Source of the DNA: Treponema vincentii
GTDB taxonomy: Bacteria; Spirochaetota; Spirochaetia; Treponematales; Treponemataceae
NCBI RefSeq assembly: GCF_010365865.1
Contig: NZ_CP048020.1
Location: 1,178,001-1,242,000 of the forward strand
DNA length: 64,000 nucleotides
Direction: 5' to 3'
This document shows positions 25,837 through 33,070 of the stretch, one piece after another (within the stretch, counting starts at the first letter, position 1; each line of letters opens with the position of its first letter). The notes below the pieces were generated by a model. That model was not told the origin of the DNA. It ran no database searches and saw only the letters and a list, made by a program, of their open reading frames with translations. The position numbers and the translations under genes are program-made.

Positions 25837-27219
25837 ATGGCTACAACGACCTTACAAGGCGCTGCCGTTATCGACAAATCAATTATCAAAAAGACATCAA
25901 CCGCATCGACGTGCTTTATGGGGCTCGGTCAGATCCTCTATTTAAAGCAATATGTGCGCGGCGCCTTTTTCGCTTTGATGGAATTGGCGGTCTTATTTTT
26001 GATCTTTTTTGATCAGACGGTTATGCAGTTCAATGGAAAAGGCCCCATCGTGCGGAGTCTGATCGGCCTTATCACACTCGGAGATGAAAAACCGAATGTC
26101 CCTATCAAGATGAAGGATCATTCCATCTTTATGATGATCGGCGGTCTTATTACTGTGCTGTTACTCGTCGTGTTTATCGGCGTATATGTTGCGAACGTGA
26201 TCACTGCCAAAAAAACGGCGGCCTATATCGTGGAAAAGCAGCGCTATCCGTCTACTGAGGAAGCCCGTAAGAAGTTTGTCGAATCGGCGTTTCCGTATCT
26301 CGGACTAAGCCCTGCGATCCTGTTGATGCTGTTTTTCACTGTTTTGCCGCTCATCTTTTCGGCGCTGGTTGCCTTTACGAATTACTCATCGCCCAAGCAC
26401 ATCCCGCCGAACAACCTTGTCGACTGGGTCGGTTTTGAAAACTTTATCACGATGTTCAATTCCAAGCTGGCGAATAGTTGGTTCTCCGCTTTCGGGCGCG
26501 TTGCACTGTGGACGGTTATCTGGGCGTTCTTTGCAACTACGACCTGTTATTTTACCGGTATGATCTTTGCGGTTATCCTTGTCGACAAGCGCATCAAGCT
26601 GCCGAAATTCTTCCGAACCGTGTTTATCCTGCCGTATGCCATTCCGGTTATGCTGAGCTTGTTCATTTGGGCGAACCTTTTGAACGGAACATTCGGCCCC
26701 ATCAACCGGTCGCTGATGCAGTTCGGTCTTTTGAGTGAACCGATTAAGTGGCTTTCCGACCCGTTTATGGCAAAGATTACGATGCTGTTGGTTAATATTT
26801 GGATCGGCTTTCCGTATAGTATGATATTGATTACCAGCAATATGACAGCCATCCCTGCGGATATTTATGAGGCGGCAACCATTGACGGCGCGAATAAATT
26901 GCAGCAGTTCTTCCGCATCACCCTTCCGTTGGTACTGTTCCAAACAATGCCCATTCTCATTATGCAGTTTGCCGCCAATATCAACAACTTCGGTGCGGTA
27001 TTCTTCCTTACTGCCGGCGGCCCGAATCTTGATGACAGTATTCAGACAAAGGCGGGCGCAACCGACCTGTTGATTTCGTGGATTTATAAACTTACGTATG
27101 ATACGCCGACTTTGTACAACCTTGCCTCGGTACTTTCGATCCTCGTGTTTGTCGTGCTGGTACCGTTCGCAGTCTATAATTTTACGCATACCAAGGCGTT
27201 TAAAGAAGGAGAACTGTAA
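25837..27219 (+). CDS. malF: maltodextrin ABC transporter permease MalF
   Basis: A 460-residue inner-membrane permease. It has the N-terminal extra helices typical of MalF, then the binding-protein-dependent transport domain with the EAA loop EAATIDGANKLQQFFRITLPL, which contacts the ATPase. The start at 25837 is chosen for its strong SD (TAGGAGGAG). Its stop shares one base with the malG start, so the two subunits are translationally coupled. No ATPase gene (malK/msmX) occurs in the locus, so a shared sugar ATPase elsewhere must be used. Confidence 0.93.
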   Translation: MATTTLQGAAVIDKSIIKKTSTASTCFMGLGQILYLKQYVRGAFFALMELAVLFLIFFDQTVMQFNGKGPIVRSLIGLITLGDEKPNVPIKMKDHSIFMMIGGLITVLLLVVFIGVYVANVITAKKTAAYIVEKQRYPSTEEARKKFVESAFPYLGLSPAILLMLFFTVLPLIFSALVAFTNYSSPKHIPPNNLVDWVGFENFITMFNSKLANSWFSAFGRVALWTVIWAFFATTTCYFTGMIFAVILVDKRIKLPKFFRTVFILPYAIPVMLSLFIWANLLNGTFGPINRSLMQFGLLSEPIKWLSDPFMAKITMLLVNIWIGFPYSMILITSNMTAIPADIYEAATIDGANKLQQFFRITLPLVLFQTMPILIMQFAANINNFGAVFFLTAGGPNLDDSIQTKAGATDLLISWIYKLTYDTPTLYNLASVLSILVFVVLVPFAVYNFTHTKAFKEGEL

Positions 27220-28103
27220 TGAAAAAGCATTCTCTGAGTACCATACTGGTGCTGATTATCCTGTATACCGTCCTTATTTCGACGGTGCTCTTTGTCCTCT
27301 ATCCCGTTGCCTTTACGGTCGGCGCAGCCTTTACCAAAACCAATTCGTTGGCGGCAACAAGCATTTCTCCTATCCCCAAGGAACCGTCGGTGTATCAGTT
27401 TAAACGGCTTTTAACACCCGCGGACAAAATCGTCGAAGGTACAACCGATGTACGCGGTACAAACTACGTTAAATGGTACGGCAATACCCTCAAAATTGCG
27501 GTGTTCAATGTCCTTTTGACCTTGGCTGTCTGCGTAACCGCCGCCTATATCTTTTCCCGTTTTAGGTTCCCGCTGCGAAAGCCGCTGCTCGCTTCTATGA
27601 TTGTGCTGCAGATGTTCCCAAGCTTTATCGGAATGGTTGCAACGTATGTGCTATTATGGAAGATAAACGGCTTAAATACCCATTGGGGACTCCTTTTGGT
27701 ATATGCGGCGGGCAGTGTGCCCTTTAACGTATGGCTGATGAAAGGCTATTTTGATACGGTGCCGAAAAGCGTTGAAGAAGCCGCCCATGTCGACGGCGCC
27801 GGTTCGTTTACCACATACGTGAAAATCGTACTGCCGATGGTAAAGCCGATGATTATGTTTCTTGCGCTTACCAGCTTTACCGCACCGTGGATGGACTTTA
27901 TCTTCCCGCGTCTTATTTTGCGCAGCGACGATAAAAAGACCTTAGCGCTCGGCCTTTTCGAGCTGATTAACGGCCGCGCAAACGACAACTTTACGATGTT
28001 TGCCGCCGGAGCGCTGCTCGTTGCAGTGCCGTTTACGCTGCTGTTTATGGCAGGGCAGAAATTCCTGCTCAAGTCCCTTGCCGCCGGAGCGGTAAAAGAA
28101 TAG
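27219..28103 (+). CDS. malG: maltodextrin ABC transporter permease MalG
   Basis: A 294-residue inner-membrane permease with six predicted helices. The EAA loop is EEAAHVDGAGSFTTYVKIVLPMVKP. It pairs with MalF to form the channel of the maltodextrin importer fed by the lipoprotein MalE. The start overlaps the malF stop by one base. The operon seems to end here: a GGGTAATTGG / CCAATTACCC inverted repeat follows at 28131-28168, and the next gene is a broken one on the opposite strand. Confidence 0.93.
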   Translation: MKKHSLSTILVLIILYTVLISTVLFVLYPVAFTVGAAFTKTNSLAATSISPIPKEPSVYQFKRLLTPADKIVEGTTDVRGTNYVKWYGNTLKIAVFNVLLTLAVCVTAAYIFSRFRFPLRKPLLASMIVLQMFPSFIGMVATYVLLWKINGLNTHWGLLLVYAAGSVPFNVWLMKGYFDTVPKSVEEAAHVDGAGSFTTYVKIVLPMVKPMIMFLALTSFTAPWMDFIFPRLILRSDDKKTLALGLFELINGRANDNFTMFAAGALLVAVPFTLLFMAGQKFLLKSLAAGAVKE

Positions 28104-28130
28104 AAAAGGGCAGGCCAAAGAATTGGCAAT

Positions 28131-28168
28131 GGGTAATTGGTGATGCGTAATTATATTTCCAATTACCC
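28131..28168. repeat. inverted repeat after malG
   Basis: Perfect 10-bp arms GGGTAATTGG (28131-28140) and CCAATTACCC (28159-28168). The intervening GTGATGCGTAATT word also occurs, slightly changed, at 1440-1454, so this is a dispersed intergenic repeat. Confidence 0.65.
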
Positions 28169-28200
28169 AGTTTAAAACCAGGTAGGGGATATCCGGGGCG

Positions 28201-28818
28201 CTACTTGTAGAGAGGCGCTAGATAGTCTTTGATGCGGAATAACGTATACAGCGGAAGGCTCCACACACGGGTAGAGCCAATCACATTACTACCCACATTT
28301 TTAAGGGACGTTTTAATCGCTGTCTTAGGTTCGTATCGGGAACAAAACAGCTGGAGACTTTTTGCTTTGGTATTATCCGCAGACTTTACTTCAATAGGGA
28401 CGACGGCGCCTGCATAATCGGTTAAGAAATCAAGTTCCGCATCAGCCTTTGTCCGCCAAAAATAACTTTCTATGCCCAGACACTTTAGCTGAGTAAGGCA
28501 GTAGTTTTCGGTCAGTGCACCTTTGAAATGTATATAAGCGGAATCTCCTTCAAGAATAGTTTTAAAATGGATATTCGATTTTTTACGGAGCAACCCGACA
28601 TCGGCCATATATACCTTAAAATAGGTGTTATCCGCCATTCCCGATAAGGGGAGTTCCGGCGTTGGCGTCATATTCAGTTTATAGGCAATACCTGCGTTTA
28701 CCAACCATTCAAGCGCATCTTCAAGATCTTTTGAGCGCGCGCTTTTTTTTACGCGGGAAAAAATTTGATTAGTTGATGTAATATCGTACGTTCCATAAAT
28801 ACGGTACCTCTCCGTCAA
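28201..28818 (-). pseudogene. AAA/DUF4143 ATPase, C-terminal remnant
   Basis: 205 codons corresponding to the C-terminal half of the ATP-binding/DUF4143 family: LEDALEWLVNAGIAYKL, FKVYMADVGLLRKK, FKGALTENYCLTQL, YFWRTKADAELDFL and VVPIEVKSADNTKAKSL. The PD-(D/E)XK-like elements (ELDFL..PIEVKS) survive. The N-terminal P-loop ATPase part (about 200 residues) is absent, and the only start is a TTG without SD, so I call it truncated. Such genes are common accessory genes in treponemes. Three direct repeats lie just upstream (28824-28908). Confidence 0.8.
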
Positions 28819-28823
28819 AGATA

Positions 28824-28908
28824 GCGTTTTTCGACCGAATATTCAATAATTTACTGCATTTTTCAACCGAATAAATGTATTTTTATTGCATTATTAAACC
28901 GAATAAGT
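28824..28908. repeat. three direct repeats with exact 32-bp period
   Basis: A 20-21-bp unit (GCATTTTTCAACCGAATA and variants) starts at 28824, 28856 and 28888. The conserved core is ACCGAATA. The unit is separated by 11-12 bp of unrelated AT-rich sequence. The repeats abut the broken 5' end of the DUF4143 remnant. The 32-bp spacing is close to three helical turns, so repeated operator sites are possible. There are too few copies and too much divergence for a CRISPR array. Confidence 0.7.
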
Positions 28909-28941
28909 GCGGTATATACGAAGACGTTGCAGATGGTCTAG

Positions 28942-29064
28942 ATTCATAATTCATAATTCATAATTAGTTATAAATTTTACTCCGCCTTGTACTGCAATTC
29001 ACGGCAGGCGGTTTGGTTCGATACCGGATGAAATCAAATCAGAATTATGAATGCATAATTCTGA
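28942..29064. repeat. ATTCATA tandem repeat and palindrome upstream of the LRR lipoprotein gene
   Basis: Three perfect copies of ATTCATA at 28942-28962. Then at 29039-29048/29055-29064 there is a 10-bp stem TCAGAATTAT / ATAATTCTGA followed by TTTTC, which resembles a weak terminator or attenuator for plus-strand transcription. It belongs to the AT-rich intergenic repeat class seen at 1433-1501. Confidence 0.6.
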
Positions 29065-29112
29065 TTTTCTTTCTTCCTAATTATGAATTTTAGAAACTTA
29101 AAGGAGAAACGT

Positions 29113-30192
29113 ATGAAAACCATACATAAAAAGAATACTACATTTTTGAATTTGGCAGCGGCAGCGCTGATGGTTGCTGCTTTGGTACTGGGCTGTAAGC
29201 CGAATGTAAGCAACGGAGGCGAAGTACAACCGCCGGTTACAGACGGCTGCACGATAACGATGAGTGCAGGTGCAAACGGTTCTATAACGGCAAGTCCCGT
29301 TATTCCTGCCGGGGGCAAGGTAGCAAAAGGCACCGAAATTACCTTTACCGCGACTGCAAATCCCGGATATCGAGTTGATACATGGACAATTACCGGTGGT
29401 ACAATACAGGCCGGCGGACAGCAGGGAGATACAACCGCAAAGGTGAAGGTTATAGCAGACACAACGGTCAATGTAATGTTTAAGCCTATAGTATATACGC
29501 CGGTCGCATACGCTGACTTGCCTAACCATCTTACCACCGCACAGCCTGAAACCAACGGCATCTATTACATCGAGGTAACCGGTCTTACGGCGCCAGACGT
29601 AAAAGGAAACTTCATTAGTGATAGTGCAAGCCCGCTCGGGCAAATACTGAACAGCAACAAACGGAAAAAGGTAGCGCTCAAATTCGGCACAATGCCATAC
29701 GTTACGAATATGACCGGCTGCTTTAACGGTTGTACAAGTCTTGTTCAAGTATCGTACATCCCTGATAGTGTTACGGATATGAAAAGCTGCTTTAAAGGTT
29801 GTACAAATCTTGTTCAAGTGTCGAACATCCCGGATAGTATTACGGATATGTGGGGCTGCTTTGCCGGTTGTACAAATCTTGAGCAAGTATCGAACATCCC
29901 TAATAGTGTTAAGGATATGGGCAGCTGCTTTCGCGGTTGTACAAAGCTTGAGCACGTACCGAACATCCCTGATAGTGTTACGAATATGGGCAGCTGCTTT
30001 TACGGCTGTACAAGTCTGACATCCGTTACGCTCAAATGCGAGTACCTCGATGGTAAATTTAATTATGCGTCTTACGGCTGCAGCAGCTTAAGCGTAGGCA
30101 GTATTAAGGTTCCGGAGGATTCGTTGGATGACTATAAAGATAATGCAGACAAGATGAAAGCAGAGGCGGAATGGTTTGCAAAGGATGAATAA
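29113..30192 (+). CDS. BspA-like leucine-rich-repeat surface lipoprotein
   Basis: A 359-residue lipoprotein with lipobox ALVLGC (Cys at about residue 28). After a short linker comes an InlB-type beta domain (about residues 40-120; ITMSAGANGSITASP, GTEITFTATANPGYRVDTW). Five near-identical 23-residue leucine-rich repeats of the BspA/DUF285 class follow (about residues 200-305; consensus CFxGCTxLxxVxNIPDSVTxM). The same 69-bp DNA unit is repeated. In Treponema this class (for example LrrA of T. denticola) is linked to adhesion and epithelial interaction; that role is inferred here. SD AAGGAG lies 7 bases before the ATG. The repeat number may vary between strains by recombination. Confidence 0.88.
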   Translation: MKTIHKKNTTFLNLAAAALMVAALVLGCKPNVSNGGEVQPPVTDGCTITMSAGANGSITASPVIPAGGKVAKGTEITFTATANPGYRVDTWTITGGTIQAGGQQGDTTAKVKVIADTTVNVMFKPIVYTPVAYADLPNHLTTAQPETNGIYYIEVTGLTAPDVKGNFISDSASPLGQILNSNKRKKVALKFGTMPYVTNMTGCFNGCTSLVQVSYIPDSVTDMKSCFKGCTNLVQVSNIPDSITDMWGCFAGCTNLEQVSNIPNSVKDMGSCFRGCTKLEHVPNIPDSVTNMGSCFYGCTSLTSVTLKCEYLDGKFNYASYGCSSLSVGSIKVPEDSLDDYKDNADKMKAEAEWFAKDE

Positions 30193-30218
30193 TCCGCTGC
30201 ACATATAACTAAAAACAT

Positions 30219-30261
30219 CGCAGGGGAACCGTAATAAATAGGGATACGCGGTTGCCCTGCG
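30219..30261 (+). terminator. hairpin after the LRR lipoprotein gene
   Basis: CGCAGGG-G-AACCG pairs with CGGTT-G-CCCTGCG (12 bp with one internal mismatch) at 30219-30231/30249-30261. The following sequence is only weakly T-rich, so termination is likely but inefficient. Confidence 0.5.
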
Positions 30262-30334
30262 ATTGTCTATAACCGCAACAACGGTACTGCTAACGTTCCG
30301 GTGTAAGCGAGAACAATATTAAAGAGGTATTTTT

Positions 30335-30925
30335 ATGAGTGATGAAATGATTTGTTTGGAAGAGGAAGCAAATGTTGCGGTAAAGCATGTGTTCCGCGCA
30401 GAGCTTTTAAATGCAATCGCAAAGAACGACAAAGAGGCGTTTAAAACTCTCGTAGAACAGATTGGAAAAGATTGGCACGTCAGCCGCACCGTCGAAACGG
30501 AGGAGAAAGAGGAGTTTCGTGAAGATCTTTGGAAAAACAAAGAGGCAATACTGTCAAATAAATATGAATGGAATAAGTCTCAGTATAGCGCTTATAGTTA
30601 CGAAAGCAAAATTTGCTTTTTACTCAATCCTGTGTACTATAAACTGATTTATGACGGACTGAATAAAGCGGCGCTGACCGAATTTTACAAATCAATAAAT
30701 GACACACGAAAAGTGGATAAAGAAACGTGGCAAGAAACGGTAGAGCATTACTATAGCAAATTATCGTTTTCCCCCAAAGATGAAACGGACATAGACCGTA
30801 TCTTCAGAAAAGATTTTGAGCTTTGGGCAAAAGATACCGTAAAGACATGGCTTTTCAAGGAAAACGGACATATCACGTATAAAAGAGGCCTCACACCTGA
30901 AAGCGCGCAAGAGCTATCGGTGTAA
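30335..30925 (+). CDS. protein of unknown function, 196 residues
   Basis: No recognised domain. The protein is soluble and rich in Glu, Lys, Trp and Tyr, with no signal peptide or membrane helix. It looks like an all-helical or mixed fold: segments such as EEEANVAVKHVFRAELLNAIAKNDKEAFKTLVEQIGKDW, YSYESKICFLLNPVYYKLIYDGL and ELWAKDTVKTWLFKENGHITYKRGL. SD AAAGAGG lies upstream of the ATG. It sits alone in an accessory patch between a surface lipoprotein and the glycine reductase cluster. The base composition is somewhat more AT-rich than its neighbours, which hints at acquisition. Confidence 0.65.
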   Translation: MSDEMICLEEEANVAVKHVFRAELLNAIAKNDKEAFKTLVEQIGKDWHVSRTVETEEKEEFREDLWKNKEAILSNKYEWNKSQYSAYSYESKICFLLNPVYYKLIYDGLNKAALTEFYKSINDTRKVDKETWQETVEHYYSKLSFSPKDETDIDRIFRKDFELWAKDTVKTWLFKENGHITYKRGLTPESAQELSV

Positions 30926-31018
30926 AACAATTACCTACTGCGTTTCCTGCGATTATCCTGATTGCACCTAGCCAAAAGATATTTTTTGTGATAAATTGCT
31001 GCAATCATGGGGGAACCA

Positions 31019-31973
31019 ATGAGCGAAAAATATGATTTGATAATTGTCGGCGGCGGTCCTGCAGGGATGGCAGCCGGAATTTATGCTGCGCGTTCAAAAT
31101 TAAAGACCGTTGTTTTGGAACAAAAACGGAATACGGGCGGCCAGTGTTATATTACCGAGGAAATTGAAAACTATCCCGGCTTTCCGGAGGCAACAGGGCC
31201 GTCTCTCAGTGAAGCTTTCCATAAGCATGCCGAGAAGTTCGGTGTTGTATTTGTAAATACGGGTGCTGAAAAGCTTGAAAAAGAGCAATGACTCTCTCCA
31301 TTATATCGTGCATGGAACCAACGGTACCGACTATGAAGGTCTTGCCGTTTTGATTGCAACCGGTGCCGGCGCTCGTACTCTTGGGTGTAAAGGTGAAAAG
31401 GAATTCAGTGGAAAGGGTGTTTCCTACTGCGCTACGTGCGACGGTGCATTCTTTGAAGAATGTGAAATTGCCGTTGTCGGCGGCGGAGATGCGGCTGTTG
31501 AAGAAGCAATGTATTTGACAAAGTTTGCCGATAAGGTAACCATTATCCATCGCCGTGATGAATTGCGGGCAGCTAAGTCTATTCAGGAAAAAGCATTTGC
31601 CAATCCTAAGATGGCTTTTAAGTGGAATGCTGTTGTAGATGAAGTATGCGGCGACGGACTTGTGTCTCACTTAAAACTTCGGGATACGAAAACCGGAGAA
31701 ATTTCCGATTTTAAAACCGAAGGTTTATTCATATTTATCGGGCATGATCCCGAGACTGAACTGGTAAAGGATATGGTGAAACTTGATGAGGCGGGATATA
31801 TTATTACCAACGGGCGAATGGAAACCAATGTGCCGGGTATTTATGCCGCCGGTGATGTTATCCGTAAAGAGTCCCGTCAGGTGGTTACTGCAGCAGCGGA
31901 CGGCGCTCTCGCCGGAATTTGGGCAGGCAACTATATCGACGATATAAAAGCGCGTCAAAAGCTTTCAAAATAA
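31019..31973 (+). pseudogene. trxB: thioredoxin reductase TrxB, interrupted by a single-base frameshift
   Basis: Two overlapping frames together give one complete thioredoxin reductase of about 317 residues. The N-terminal part (31019-31291) has the FAD fold [18 protein letters not shown]. The C-terminal part (read from about 31284) has the redox motif CATC, the NADPH motif VVGGGDAAVEEA and the late FAD motif GIYAAGDV. The frames meet at a run of five A residues at 31278-31282. Removing one A restores [10 protein letters not shown]. This could be a real inactivating mutation, a slippage-expressed gene or a sequencing error. ATG at 31019 has SD GGGGGAACC. In T. denticola, TrxB, Trx and GrdA are encoded together in the same order. 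Confidence 0.85.
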
Positions 31974-32029
31974 TGTAAGAACCCCGCTTGTCAACGTTAA
32001 ACTGAGCGGCGGCGTATAGGAGGACTAAA

Positions 32030-32347
32030 ATGGTTGAATTGACGAAAGATTCATTTGAACAAGAAGTACATGGATCAAAGGGTGTTACGCTGGTAGATTT
32101 CTGGTCTCAGTCTTGTGTGCCATGCAAGCAGTTGATGCCTGATGTTCATGCAATGGCAGAGCGCTATACGGGGAAGGTAAAGTTCTGTTCGTTTGATATC
32201 GGTCTCGGACGCAGAGTTGCAATGAAAGAGCAGGTGCTCGGTCTACCTTCAATTCTTATTTACGTTGACGGCGAAAAGAAAGAACATCTGACCGGCGAAG
32301 GTCTAAACGCCAAACAGATTGAAGATACGCTTCAAAAGTATCTGTAA
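32030..32347 (+). CDS. trxA: glycine-reductase-associated thioredoxin
   Basis: A 105-residue thioredoxin fold. The active site is C29-V-P-C32 (SQSCVPCKQL) instead of the usual WCGPC. The cis-Pro motif is GLPSILIYVDG. CVPC-type thioredoxins are known from glycine-reductase-using anaerobes such as Eubacterium acidaminophilum, where they pass electrons from thioredoxin reductase to selenoprotein A. It lies between trxB and grdA, consistent with that role. An SD (AGGAGGAC) lies directly upstream. Confidence 0.93.
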   Translation: MVELTKDSFEQEVHGSKGVTLVDFWSQSCVPCKQLMPDVHAMAERYTGKVKFCSFDIGLGRRVAMKEQVLGLPSILIYVDGEKKEHLTGEGLNAKQIEDTLQKYL

Positions 32348-32397
32348 GAATTTAGACTTATTAATAATGAAATATCGGGGAAATATCTCCTGATATA

Positions 32398-32436
32398 GGG
32401 TGTTTCTAAAAATCAAAGCGGATTTTTAGAAATTTC
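32398..32436. repeat. CTAAAAA-type intergenic element copy 4
   Basis: Perfect 12-bp stem TTTCTAAAAATC (32403-32414) / GATTTTTAGAAA (32421-32432), loop AAAGCG. It lies between trxA and grdA, 28 bases before the grdA start, so it could tune relative expression of the two genes. Confidence 0.7.
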
Positions 32437-32460
32437 TATAATTTCCTTGGAGGATATGCT

Positions 32461-32934
32461 ATGGAATTAAAAGGCAAAAAGGTCATCATTATTGGTGATC
32501 GCGATGGCATTCCCGGGGAAGCCATAAAGCTTTGTGCTGAGTCGGCGGGCGCTGAAGTTGTTTATGCGGCAACCGAATGCTTCGTCTGAACAAGCGCAGG
32601 CGCAATGGACTTGGAAAACCAAAAGCGGGTTAAAGATTTAGCTGAAAAGTACGGTTGCGAGAACACGGTAGTGCTTCTCGGCGGTGCCGAAGCAGAATCG
32701 TCAGGCCTTGCCTGTGAAACCGTTACAAACGGTGATCCTACTTTTGCAGGTCCGTTGGCAGGAGTCTCGTTGGGACTTTTGTGTTATCATGTGGTTGAAC
32801 CGGAAATTAAAAATCAAATAGATCCTAAGATCTATGAAGAACAAATCAGTATGATGGAAATGGTTCTTGATGTTCCCGCAATTATTGCAGAAGTCAAAGA
32901 ATATCGTGAGAAATACTGTAAGTTTCTAAAGTAA
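32461..32934 (+). CDS. grdA: glycine/sarcosine/betaine reductase complex selenoprotein A (Sec at residue 43)
   Basis: 157 residues when the in-frame TGA at 32587-32589 is read as selenocysteine. The N-terminal part [23 protein letters not shown] and the motif C40-F-V-U43-TSAGAMDLE match GrdA, the small selenoprotein that carries the carboxymethyl-selenoether intermediate of glycine reductase. The frame stays open after the TGA to a normal stop, and the downstream part ([23 protein letters not shown]) is also GrdA. ATG at 32461 has SD TTGGAGGA. A normal gene caller would start it at 32605 and lose the active site. GrdB, GrdE and the selenium insertion genes are not in this window. I could not define a convincing SECIS stem by eye. 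Confidence 0.95.
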
Positions 32935-32947
32935 AAAATAGTACAAT

Positions 32948-32987
32948 AAAAGCGTATCGATTACGATCCGGTAATCGATATGCTTTT
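32948..32987 (+). terminator. grdA transcription terminator
   Basis: A 17-bp stem with one G-T pair, AAAAGCGTATCGATTAC (32948-32964) / GTAATCGATATGCTTTT (32971-32987), loop GATCCG, ending in a short T-run. It separates the glycine reductase genes from cheA. Confidence 0.75.
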
Positions 32988-33070
32988 GTAAACTTTCCTC
33001 AGTCTTAAATTAGAATAAAATTCGTATATGAGACCTTGACTAATCTTGAAAAGCAATTAGAATTATTGTT

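Noticed and set aside
28824-28908. CRISPR array
   Set aside because: Only three diverged repeats with 11-12-bp gaps and no cas genes nearby.
29000-29035. tRNA-like T-arm sequence GGTTCGATACC
   Set aside because: No acceptor stem, D-arm or anticodon arm can be folded around it. No tRNA or rRNA gene was recognised in the window.
32587-32640. SECIS hairpin after the grdA UGA
   Set aside because: A short TGCTT/AAGCG pairing around the UGA can be drawn, but I could not build a convincing bacterial SECIS by eye, so no feature is listed.
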